A stretch of 46,945 nt of DNA from an uncultured Oscillibacter sp. (GTDB lineage: Bacteria; Bacillota; Clostridia; Oscillospirales; Oscillospiraceae): NCBI GenBank assembly GCA_900548505.1, contig URKI01000013.1, positions 1 through 46,945 of the forward strand, read 5' to 3'. The notes beneath the pieces were generated by a model. The model saw nothing but the letters and a program-made list of their open reading frames with translations, had not been told where the DNA came from and searched no databases. Shown here piece after piece: positions 41,276-46,945 of this stretch. A program made the translations under genes and the position numbers. Every line of letters begins with the position of its first letter. The first letter of the stretch is position 1.

Positions 41276-42544
41276 ATGCGACAGCCGCTGGCGGATGCCA
41301 TCCGCCCCACCACGCTGGACGAAGTGGTGGGACAGCAGCATCTTCTCTGCCCGGGCGGCGTCCTGCGCCGTCTGATCGAAAACGGTACGGAAGCCAATAT
41401 GGTGTTCTACGGCCCCTCCGGCACAGGAAAAACCACCGTGGCCAACATCATCGCCCAGCGAACCCAGAAAAAGCTCTACCGGCTCAACGCCACCACGGCG
41501 TCCCTGCAGGACATCAAGGACATCATTGCCGACGTGGGCACACTGCTGGCGCCGGGCGGCATTTTGCTGTATCTGGACGAGATCCAGTACTTCAATAAAA
41601 AGCAGCAGCAAAGCCTCCTGGAATTTATGGAGAACGGCTCGCTGACACTGATCGCCTCCACCACGGAAAACCCCTATTTTTATGTGTACAGCGCGCTGCT
41701 CTCCCGCAGCACGGTGTTTGAGTTCAAGGCCATCTCTCCCGAGGAGGCCCAGCCGGCGGTGCTGCGGGCGCTGCGGCTGGAGCAGCAGCAAAGCCCGCTG
41801 CCCCTCACCTGGGAAGAAGGGGTGCCCCTCCAGATTGCCACGTCCTGCGGCGGCGATGTGCGCAAGGCCATCAACGCCGTGGAGCTTTTGTGCCAGGCGG
41901 CCCGCCCGGTGAACGGCCAGCTTTTGCTGACAAGTGATGACGCTTCACAGCTCACGCAGCGCAGTGCCATGCGGTACGACCGGGACGGAGACGCCCACTA
42001 CGATATCCTCTCGGCACTGCAAAAATCCATCCGGGGCAGCGACCCGGATGCAGCCGTGCATTATCTGGGCCGACTGCTGGAAGCCGGGGACCTTCTCTCG
42101 CCCTGCCGCCGTCTTTTGGTCATCGCCGCAGAGGACATCGGCCTTGCCTATCCCATGGCCATGGCCATCACCAAGGCCTGCGTGGACGCGGCGGTCCAGG
42201 TGGGACTGCCGGAGGCCCGGCTCCCCCTGGCGGAGGCCGCCATATTGCTGGCCACGGCCCCCAAGTCCAACACGGCTCACAACGCCATCATCGCAGCCAT
42301 GTCGGACCTGAAAAAGGGCCGGACCGGAGACATTCCCCGGCAGCTGCAAAACGTCCATGCGGACACCACCGGCTTTGACAACCAGCAGCACTATCTCTAT
42401 CCCCACGATTTCCCCCACCGCTGGGTGCGCCAGCAGTATCTGCCGGATGCCCTGAAAAACGTGAAATACTACGAGTGGGGCGACAATAAGACCGAGCAGG
42501 CAGCCAAAGCCTATTGGGAGAAGATCAAGGGAGAGCCGCTTTGA
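41276..42544 (+). CDS. rarA: Replication-associated recombination ATPase RarA/MgsA
   Basis: AAA+ clamp-loader-like ATPase that acts at stalled forks. 422 residues. PLADAIRPTTLDEVVGQQHL opening, Walker A YGPSGTGKTTVANI (about 45-58), Walker B LLYLDEIQYFNKKQQQSLL, sensor 1 LIASTTENPYFYV, Arg finger region SRSTVFEF, and a C-terminal tetramerisation domain with HYDILSALQKSIRGSDPDAA and LVIAAEDIGLAYP. ATG at 41276 behind AAAGGAGGGAGCGCC. Its last 20 bases overlap the end of the convergent S1-domain gene and there is no terminator between them. Confidence 0.95.
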   Translation: MRQPLADAIRPTTLDEVVGQQHLLCPGGVLRRLIENGTEANMVFYGPSGTGKTTVANIIAQRTQKKLYRLNATTASLQDIKDIIADVGTLLAPGGILLYLDEIQYFNKKQQQSLLEFMENGSLTLIASTTENPYFYVYSALLSRSTVFEFKAISPEEAQPAVLRALRLEQQQSPLPLTWEEGVPLQIATSCGGDVRKAINAVELLCQAARPVNGQLLLTSDDASQLTQRSAMRYDRDGDAHYDILSALQKSIRGSDPDAAVHYLGRLLEAGDLLSPCRRLLVIAAEDIGLAYPMAMAITKACVDAAVQVGLPEARLPLAEAAILLATAPKSNTAHNAIIAAMSDLKKGRTGDIPRQLQNVHADTTGFDNQQHYLYPHDFPHRWVRQQYLPDALKNVKYYEWGDNKTEQAAKAYWEKIKGEPL

Positions 42545-43463
42545 ATACCGTCTCCACCGGCGCGCCCGTGTAGTTGGGCGGGGAATAGACCCAGTGCTCC
42601 AGTACGCCGTCGGTGATCTGATACCTAAGCGGCGGAGGCGTAGGGTCCGGCGGAAGGCGCTCAATGATCTGCAGCTTGATCTTCATGCGCTCGGGGCGAA
42701 TGCTTTTGACGTACACGGACACGTGATCTCCCGGAGAAAGCCCCTCCCGGGCGTCCGCAAGACCCGACAGGTTGGGTGTCAGCTCGACAAAACTGCCATA
42801 TTCTTTCACGCTGCGGACGATGCCCCGCACCGTCTCACCGGGCGTGAACCAGCTGGCGTTTTCCATCCAGGTTCCCAGCAGCTCCTTGTGGGTCATAGTC
42901 AGGCGATGTTTCTTCTGATCGATGGAGAGCACTGCGGCCAGGATTTTCTGTCCCACCTGAAAGCGGTCTTTCGGGTGGGAGATCCGAGCCACCGAAATCT
43001 GTTCAATGGGCAGCATGGCCACCACGCCGCGGCCCACATCCAAAAACGCGCCGAAGGGGGCAAGATGCGTCACTCTGGCCGCCACGACCGCCCCCGGCGG
43101 AAGCTTCAGCAGTGCATCCAGCGCCTGTTCCTGAGGGATTTTCCGGGAGAGACGGGCCACCGGCGCGCCTTTCTCATCGCTTTCCAGCGAAGTTACTGTA
43201 AAGCAAATCTGCTTTCCAACTTTTGATATCACAGATATTTCCCGTTCCGCGCCGCTGATCCAGGGGGAGAGAGCCTCCGCCCTGGGCAAGATCCCGGTCA
43301 CCGGGCCCAGCGTAAAGTGAAGGTTTTGCTGAGGGTCGCACCGCTGCGCCACCGCCTCCAGAACATCACCACGTTCCATGGCGTCGCGCAGGGATGAAAC
43401 AGAAAAGGAAAAGGCCGGTTGGGGTGTCAGCCCCTCCGGGGGAAATAAAATGTTTTCCGGCAT
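42525..43463 (-). CDS. S1 RNA-binding domain protein
   Basis: 312 residues. A divergent N-terminal S1-like barrel (about 30-110, VLEAVAQRCDPQQNLHFTLG onward), then two clearer S1 domains: VVAARVTHLAPFGAFLDVG with HPKDRFQVGQKILAAVLSID (about 128-195), and VRGIVRSVKEYGSFVELTPN with GDHVSVYVKSI (about 210-265). The C-terminal about 45 residues are non-S1. It resembles the short S1-like proteins of Clostridia, which may bind mRNA or the ribosome; the exact role is not known to me. Start ATG has only a weak AGGATGCGTGGCAT site. Convergent with rarA. Confidence 0.85.
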   Translation of the reverse strand: MPENILFPPEGLTPQPAFSFSVSSLRDAMERGDVLEAVAQRCDPQQNLHFTLGPVTGILPRAEALSPWISGAEREISVISKVGKQICFTVTSLESDEKGAPVARLSRKIPQEQALDALLKLPPGAVVAARVTHLAPFGAFLDVGRGVVAMLPIEQISVARISHPKDRFQVGQKILAAVLSIDQKKHRLTMTHKELLGTWMENASWFTPGETVRGIVRSVKEYGSFVELTPNLSGLADAREGLSPGDHVSVYVKSIRPERMKIKLQIIERLPPDPTPPPLRYQITDGVLEHWVYSPPNYTGAPVETVFKAALP

Positions 43464-43487
43464 ATGCCACGCATCCTATCTGCCGTT

Positions 43488-43516
43488 TTGACGGCGTTTT
43501 GATTCTATTCTATGCG
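43488..43516 (+). promoter_or_regulatory. Promoter of the DUF951 gene
   Basis: TTGACG (43488-43493), 17 bases, TATGCG (43511-43516), in the 85-base gap shared with the divergent S1 gene. Confidence 0.45.
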
Positions 43517-43548
43517 GCGGGAAAGCCGGGTTTGACAGGAGGACAAAG

Positions 43549-43743
43549 ATGGAACTGCATCTTCATGACCGCGTAGAGCTGAAAAAGCCCCATCCCTGCG
43601 GAAGTACCCAGTGGGAGATCCTGCGGGTGGGAATGGACATCAAGCTCCGCTGCCTTGGCTGCGGCCACGAGCTGATGATCCCCAGAAGCAAGGCAGAAAA
43701 GAGCATCAAAAAGATTTTATCCAGCGGGGAGGGAACCAAATGA
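43549..43743 (+). CDS. DUF951 family zinc-ribbon-like protein
   Basis: 64 residues. The family pattern is complete: LHLHDRVELKKPHPCGSTQW, EILRVGMDIKLRCLGCGHEL and MIPRSKAEKSIKKIL. Cys17, Cys35 and Cys38 (with His40) suggest a metal or nucleic-acid-binding ribbon. DUF951 (PF06107) is widespread in Firmicutes, often near chromosome-partition genes, and has no assigned function. ATG behind GACAGGAGGACAAAG. Its stop overlaps the next start (ATGA). Confidence 0.92.
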   Translation: MELHLHDRVELKKPHPCGSTQWEILRVGMDIKLRCLGCGHELMIPRSKAEKSIKKILSSGEGTK

Positions 43744-43829
43744 ACAAAATGACCAGAGTCGTGGCACTGGCGCTGGTAGGCGTGATGATCGTCGCGCTGC
43801 TGGCCTCTGTGCTGTTCCCCTACATATAA
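43740..43829 (+). CDS. 29-residue membrane peptide coupled to DUF951
   Basis: MNKMTRVVALALVGVMIVAL continues for nine residues to end FPYI. A basic N-terminus and one hydrophobic span (7-25), so a single-pass membrane peptide or a leader-like sequence. The ATG overlaps the DUF951 stop as ATGA and has GGGGAGGGAACCAA just upstream, inside DUF951, so it should be translated by coupling. A terminator follows 11 bases after its stop, which places it in the DUF951 transcript. I know no family. Confidence 0.65.
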   Translation: MNKMTRVVALALVGVMIVALLASVLFPYI

Positions 43830-43840
43830 TGAATTGCCGA

Positions 43841-43868
43841 AAGGCGGGCGCAAATGCGCCCGCCTTTT
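43841..43868 (+). terminator. Terminator after DUF951 and the small peptide
   Basis: Stem AAGGCGGGCGCA/TGCGCCCGCCTT (43841-43852 with 43855-43866), then TTCTTT. Confidence 0.9.
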
Positions 43869-43879
43869 CTTTGTCCCTT

Positions 43880-43914
43880 TTGCGACGATTTTTCCGCCGG
43901 GCCTGCCCTATAAT
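43880..43914 (+). promoter_or_regulatory. spoIIGA promoter, wide spacing
   Basis: A perfect TATAAT at 43909-43914 lacks a -35 at 17 bases; the nearest fit is TTGCGA at 43880-43885, 23 bases away. The Bacillus spoIIG promoter is a known wide-spaced (22-base) sigma-A promoter activated by Spo0A, so this layout fits. No clear 0A box (TGTCGAA) was seen. Confidence 0.45.
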
Positions 43915-43939
43915 ACTTTCCAGAAGAGGGGGGCGGTCC

Positions 43940-44899
43940 ATGACGGTGGTGTATGTAGACAGTGTATTCGTGCTCAATTCCATCATGGATTACCTGATGC
44001 TGCTGGGCACGGCGCGTCTTGCAGGCGTCCCTCTTCGACGCCGCCGGTGCCTGCTGGGCGCCATCCTGGGCGGTGCCTACGCGGTGGCGGTCTTTCTGCC
44101 GGGGCTTGGGTTTCTGGCGGCGGGGCCGGTAAAGGTGGCAGCCGGCGTGCTTTTGTCCGTGGCGGTGTTCGGCGGACAGGCGCACCTGCTGCGGCTGACG
44201 GTGCTGCTGTTCGCCGTCTCCTGTGCCATGGCAGGCTGCGTGCTGGGACTGGGGCTGCTGACCGGCGGCGTGCCGGTGGTAAACGGCATTTTCTATACGG
44301 ACGCCGACGCCCGAACCCTGCTGCTGGGTGCCACTGCCGCCTACGCCGTGCTGGCCTGGATCTTCCGCGCGGCGGCCCGGCACCGGGTACGGCAGGAGCT
44401 GCTGGCCGCCAAAGTCTGTCTGGGGGATGCAGTCGTCCCGCTGATCGTGCTGCTGGATACGGGCAGCGCCCTGAGCGATCCGGTCACAGGCGAGGCCGTG
44501 TTGGTGACGGCACCAGGTGCTTTGGACCGGGCACTTCCCGAGAAGGTTCGAAAGCTCTTGACGCGGGAGGCGCTGACGCGGCCGGCCGATGTGTTGGAGC
44601 ATCTGTGCCGCGTGGCGCCGCAGCTGCATGTTTCGCTGCTGCCGTACAGATCTGTTGGCATGCAGAGTGGACTGCTGCTGGCGGTCCGCTGCCGCTGGCT
44701 GGAGATCGGCGGTGTGCGGTACCGCAGTGTTCTGGCGGCGCTGGCACCGTCGCCGCTGGGAGATGGATATCAGGCCCTGTGGGGCGGGCAGGTGAGAGGA
44801 GGCCGTTATGAAGAAAATGATCGGGATGTGGCTGGGGAGGATCTGGCTGCGTCTGGGGCTTTTGTCCCCAGAGAGCATCCATTACATCGGCGGAAGTGA
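43940..44899 (+). CDS. spoIIGA: Sporulation sigma-E processing peptidase SpoIIGA
   Basis: Membrane aspartic protease that activates pro-sigma-E in the mother cell after a forespore signal. 319 residues. Five N-terminal membrane helices (to about 150) follow the typical MTVVYVDSVFVLNSIMDYL opening; the cytoplasmic protease half has LLDTGSALSDPVTGEAV (Asp173), SVGMQSGLLLAVRCRWLEI and ends the conserved part at GDGYQAL (about 280). The remaining 39 residues are unlike the family and are read through the sigE ribosome site and first 92 bases of sigE, in another frame. ATG at 43940 behind AGAGGGGGGCGGTCC. Confidence 0.92.
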   Translation: MTVVYVDSVFVLNSIMDYLMLLGTARLAGVPLRRRRCLLGAILGGAYAVAVFLPGLGFLAAGPVKVAAGVLLSVAVFGGQAHLLRLTVLLFAVSCAMAGCVLGLGLLTGGVPVVNGIFYTDADARTLLLGATAAYAVLAWIFRAAARHRVRQELLAAKVCLGDAVVPLIVLLDTGSALSDPVTGEAVLVTAPGALDRALPEKVRKLLTREALTRPADVLEHLCRVAPQLHVSLLPYRSVGMQSGLLLAVRCRWLEIGGVRYRSVLAALAPSPLGDGYQALWGGQVRGGRYEENDRDVAGEDLAASGAFVPREHPLHRRK

Positions 44900-45515
44900 T
44901 ACGCTGCCTCCTCCGCTGAAGCGGGAACGGGAGGCAGAACTCATCGAGCGCATCGGGGAGGAATCCGCCCGGCAGGAGCTGATCGAACATAACCTGCGTC
45001 TGGTAGTCTATATCGCCCGGCGCTTTGAAAACACCGGCGTGGGCATTGAGGATCTCATCTCCATCGGCACCATCGGCCTTATCAAGGCGGTGGGTACCTA
45101 CCGGGGCGACAAAAATATCAAGCTGGCCACCTACGCCTCCCGGTGCATCGAAAACGAGATCCTGATGTTCCTGCGAAAAAACGCCGCCCGGCGGGGTGAA
45201 GTCTCCATTGACGAGCCGCTGAACACGGACTGGGACGGCAACGAGCTTCTCTTGAGCGACGTGCTGGGTACGGAGGAGGACACGGTCATGCGGCCCATCG
45301 AAGAGGATGTGGACCGGAGCCTGCTGGCCTCGGCCCTGCGGGTGCTCTCTCCCCGGGAGCGGGAGATCATCACGCTGCGCTTTGGCCTGGGAGGCCGCCG
45401 GGAGCAGACCCAAAAAGAGGTGGCCGACCGGCTGGGCATCTCCCAAAGCTACATCTCCCGGCTGGAAAAGCGGATCATCCAGCATCTGAAAAAGGAGATA
45501 TTGCGCCTGTCTTGA
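44808..45515 (+). CDS. sigE: RNA polymerase sporulation sigma factor sigma-E
   Basis: Early mother-cell sigma factor. 235 residues. The pro-sequence is recognisable: an amphipathic first about 25 residues (MKKMIGMWLGRIWLRLGLLS) ahead of HYIGGSDTLPPPL, the processing region. Region 2: NLRLVVYIARRFENTGVGIE and DLISIGTIGLIKAV, then KLATYASRCIENEILMFLR; region 4 helix-turn-helix QTQKEVADRLGISQSYISRL. The DWDGNELLLSDVLGTE block is sigma-E/K specific. ATG behind GTGAGAGGAGGCCGTT. No terminator follows; the next promoter's -35 overlaps its stop. Confidence 0.97.
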   Translation: MKKMIGMWLGRIWLRLGLLSPESIHYIGGSDTLPPPLKREREAELIERIGEESARQELIEHNLRLVVYIARRFENTGVGIEDLISIGTIGLIKAVGTYRGDKNIKLATYASRCIENEILMFLRKNAARRGEVSIDEPLNTDWDGNELLLSDVLGTEEDTVMRPIEEDVDRSLLASALRVLSPREREIITLRFGLGGRREQTQKEVADRLGISQSYISRLEKRIIQHLKKEILRLS

Positions 45516-45540
45516 CAAACGATAAGCCGTAACGTATAAT
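45512..45540 (+). promoter_or_regulatory. Consensus sigma-A promoter of the T-box transcript
   Basis: TTGACA (45512-45517), 17 bases, TATAAT (45535-45540): exact consensus at both hexamers. The -35 contains the sigE stop codon. Predicted start near 45547. Confidence 0.92.
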
Positions 45541-45546
45541 ATTTGC

Positions 45547-45783
45547 TGTTCAAATGCAGGGAAGAGGAGCAGTACAGATACGCCAAAGCAAAGAGAGAAA
45601 GCGGCAGGTGGGAGCTTTCGTGCGGCGTGTGTGGAAGTCGCCTTGGAGCCGCCGTGCTGAAAGAGCAGTAAGCCGGCCGGGTGCGCCCGTTACAGTGCAA
45701 AGAGCGCCGCGTCTACGGATGCGGAATCCAGGTGGTACCACGGAACTTGTCCGCCCTGGGCCTTTCGGCCCGGGGCGTTTTTT
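45547..45783 (+). promoter_or_regulatory. T-box leader, probably tRNA-Val responsive
   Basis: The antiterminator core is AGGTGGTACCACGG (45730-45743). A terminator GCCCTGGGCC/GGCCCGGGGC (45753-45762 with 45767-45776, one G-U) and a T run follow. The stem I region has AGTACAGATACGCC on its 5' side, AGAGAGAAAGC and a distal hairpin GAAAGC/GCTTTC, and GGCGT pairing back to ACGCC. The 3' side of the specifier loop reads GTGGAAGTCGCC; GUC (45637-45639) would be a valine codon, matching valS downstream. The specifier is read by eye. Confidence 0.88.
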
Positions 45784-45800
45784 ATTGCAGGAGGTGCTGG

Positions 45801-46337
45801 ATGGAATTTCGCTTTGACCTGCCGGACGGCTATTCCAGGACAGACTGGGAGACCTTTTTCCGGGTATTCTATCGCGTCTATCCAGGCGTCCGGCTCCGGC
45901 ACGCCGTAATTCGCCTGCTGTCTGCTGCCGTGGGCGTTTTGAACTTTTTCCTGACCGTAGGTCTGCTGATTTCCGAAGACAGCACCCCAGCATCCGCCGT
46001 TCTCCCGGCCGCACTGTGCCTCGTTACCCTGGCGTATGCAGTGGGCTTTCGCCGCCTGATCCTCTGGACCAGCCGCAAACATACCCCCGGCGCACAGGAG
46101 CGGATGACGATCACCATCGCAGACAGCGGTGTGACCGACCAGACCGGGCCGGTGACCACCCAATATGCATACGGTGCTTTTACCGGGATATTCTACTGCC
46201 GGGATGTATACCTGCTGTTTCTGCCGGGAAAGCGCGCCCTGCTTCTGCCGGAGCGGAGCCGCACAGGCATCAGCAGTCCGGACCTCCGGCGGTTTCTGGA
46301 GGAAAAGACCGGCATGCCGGTCAGGACCATCAAATGA
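45801..46337 (+). CDS. YcxB-like membrane protein
   Basis: 178 residues. After a soluble start (FRFDLPDGYSRTDWETFFRV) there are two membrane helices (about 37-60 and 64-86) and a C-terminal YcxB-like domain: RMTITIADSGVTDQTGPVTT, YAYGAFTGIFYCRDVYLLFL, KRALLLPERS and LRRFLEEKTGM. YcxB-family proteins have no established function. ATG behind GCAGGAGGTGCTGG, 17 bases past the T-box terminator, so it is the first gene controlled by the T-box; valS follows 40 bases later without another promoter or terminator that I can see. Confidence 0.85.
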   Translation: MEFRFDLPDGYSRTDWETFFRVFYRVYPGVRLRHAVIRLLSAAVGVLNFFLTVGLLISEDSTPASAVLPAALCLVTLAYAVGFRRLILWTSRKHTPGAQERMTITIADSGVTDQTGPVTTQYAYGAFTGIFYCRDVYLLFLPGKRALLLPERSRTGISSPDLRRFLEEKTGMPVRTIK

Positions 46338-46377
46338 TCATAAGAACCTCAGGTTTGAAGAATAGGAGAATCAGTGT

Positions 46378-46945
46378 ATGAAAAAAGAACTGCCGAAGGT
46401 GTATGAACCCCAGCAGGTGGAGTCCCGCATCTATGAAATGTGGGAGAACGCCTGCTGCTTCAGCGCCAGCCCCGATCCCAAGAAAAAGCCCTTTTCCATT
46501 GTGATGCCCCCGCCCAACGTCACCGGCCAGCTGCACATGGGCCACGCCCTGGACTGCACGCTGCAGGACATTCTCACCCGCTTCAAGCGGATGCAGGGCT
46601 ACGCCGCCTTGTGGGTGCCCGGCACCGACCACGCCGGCATTGCCACCCAGATCAAGGTGGAGGAAGAGCTCCGGGTCAAGGAGGGCAAGACCCGTTATGA
46701 CCTGGGCCGCGAGAAGTTCCTCCAGCGGGTCTGGCAGTGGAAGGAGCAGTACGGCAGCCGCATCGTGGAACAGCAGAAGAAGATGGGCGTCTCCTGCGAC
46801 TGGGACCGCGCCCGCTTCACTATGGATGAGGGCTGCTCCAAGGCCGTCCGTGAGACGTTCTGCGAGCTCTACGACAAGGGCCTCATCTACAAGGGCAGCC
46901 GCATCATCAACTGGTGTCCCCACTGCGCCACCGCCCTTTCCGACG
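46378..46945 (+). CDS. valS: Valyl-tRNA synthetase, 3' truncated
   Basis: Charges tRNA-Val; class I with an editing domain (not reached). 189 residues are visible before the contig end. The opening MKKELPKVYEPQQVESRIYE, the HIGH block PPPNVTGQLHMGHALDCTLQ, then WVPGTDHAGIATQIKVEEEL and the zinc-associated INWCPHCATALSD are all typical of ValRS; the family is about 880 residues, so roughly four fifths is missing. ATG behind AATAGGAGAATCAGTGT. Lies downstream of the T-box leader and the YcxB-like gene. Confidence 0.97.
   Translation, partial: MKKELPKVYEPQQVESRIYEMWENACCFSASPDPKKKPFSIVMPPPNVTGQLHMGHALDCTLQDILTRFKRMQGYAALWVPGTDHAGIATQIKVEEELRVKEGKTRYDLGREKFLQRVWQWKEQYGSRIVEQQKKMGVSCDWDRARFTMDEGCSKAVRETFCELYDKGLIYKGSRIINWCPHCATALSD

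Noticed and set aside
1..46945. CRISPR array, insertion sequence, prophage or defence island
   Set aside because: No regularly spaced repeats, transposase, integrase or restriction genes were found; gene order is housekeeping throughout.

Overview
The window looks like a contig end from a GC-rich, endospore-forming Gram-positive bacterium. The Oscillospiraceae-type Clostridia (Oscillibacter/Flavonifractor/Dysosmobacter-like) are my best guess; this is inferred from gene content, not from a search. The evidence is PolC-type replicase, AddAB instead of RecBCD, DUF951, SpoIIGA/SigE and SpoIIM sporulation proteins, a T-box leader, a bacterial V-type ATPase of the Enterococcus/clostridial layout, and strong GC bias at third codon positions. 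That bias also opens very long false frames antisense to most genes. Bases 1-48 are not genomic: they match an Illumina Nextera index/transposon adapter left on the contig.

Layout. (1) 50-9019, plus strand: uppS (5' truncated)-cdsA-dxr-rseP-ispG-polC, the conserved clostridial cluster for isoprenoids, phospholipid and undecaprenyl carrier, site-2 protease and replicase, closed by a strong terminator. (2) 9192-17352: a small membrane protein, a DUF1643 gene on the minus strand, and the divergent addB-addA recombination nuclease. (3) 17471-20750: rpmE, then a flavin reductase-like protein, hflX, a GNAT acetyltransferase and a YigZ/IMPACT protein as one operon. (4) 20790-22691: on the minus strand a DUF4397 protein with a Pro/Gly-rich repeat region and tRNA-Arg(ACG); on the plus strand a DivIVA-like coiled-coil protein. 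(5) 22925-31790: a strong promoter, a structured leader and nine V-ATPase genes in the order G-I-K-E-C-F-A-B-D; the rotor subunit keeps the Na+ ligands known from Enterococcus hirae. (6) 31813-41151, minus strand: gltX-spoIIM-asnA; trpS-tagO-wecB-a membrane-anchored unknown; three small unknown proteins; nth. (7) 41276-46945: rarA on the plus strand, an S1-domain gene convergent with it, DUF951 with a coupled 29-residue membrane peptide, spoIIGA-sigE, then a T-box leader followed by a YcxB-like membrane protein and valS (3' truncated).

How the parts connect. Most of the window is housekeeping: envelope precursor synthesis (uppS, cdsA, dxr, ispG, tagO, wecB), aminoacylation (gltX, trpS, valS), replication and repair (polC, addAB, nth, rarA) and ion transport. 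Sporulation genes are woven in: spoIIGA-sigE runs without a terminator into the valS T-box leader, and spoIIM sits inside the gltX transcript. The promoters I can recognise are mostly of one style, TTGnnn, 17 bases, TAtnnT.

I saw no CRISPR array, insertion sequence, phage gene, toxin-antitoxin pair or defence island. The points most worth a second look are the T-box leader whose first gene is not a synthetase and which directly follows sigE; a hairpin lying exactly between a strong Shine-Dalgarno and a distant start codon in the DUF4397 gene; the 92-base out-of-frame spoIIGA/sigE overlap; a shared 28-base promoter element in front of nth and the DUF1643 gene; and a cluster of three small unknown proteins.
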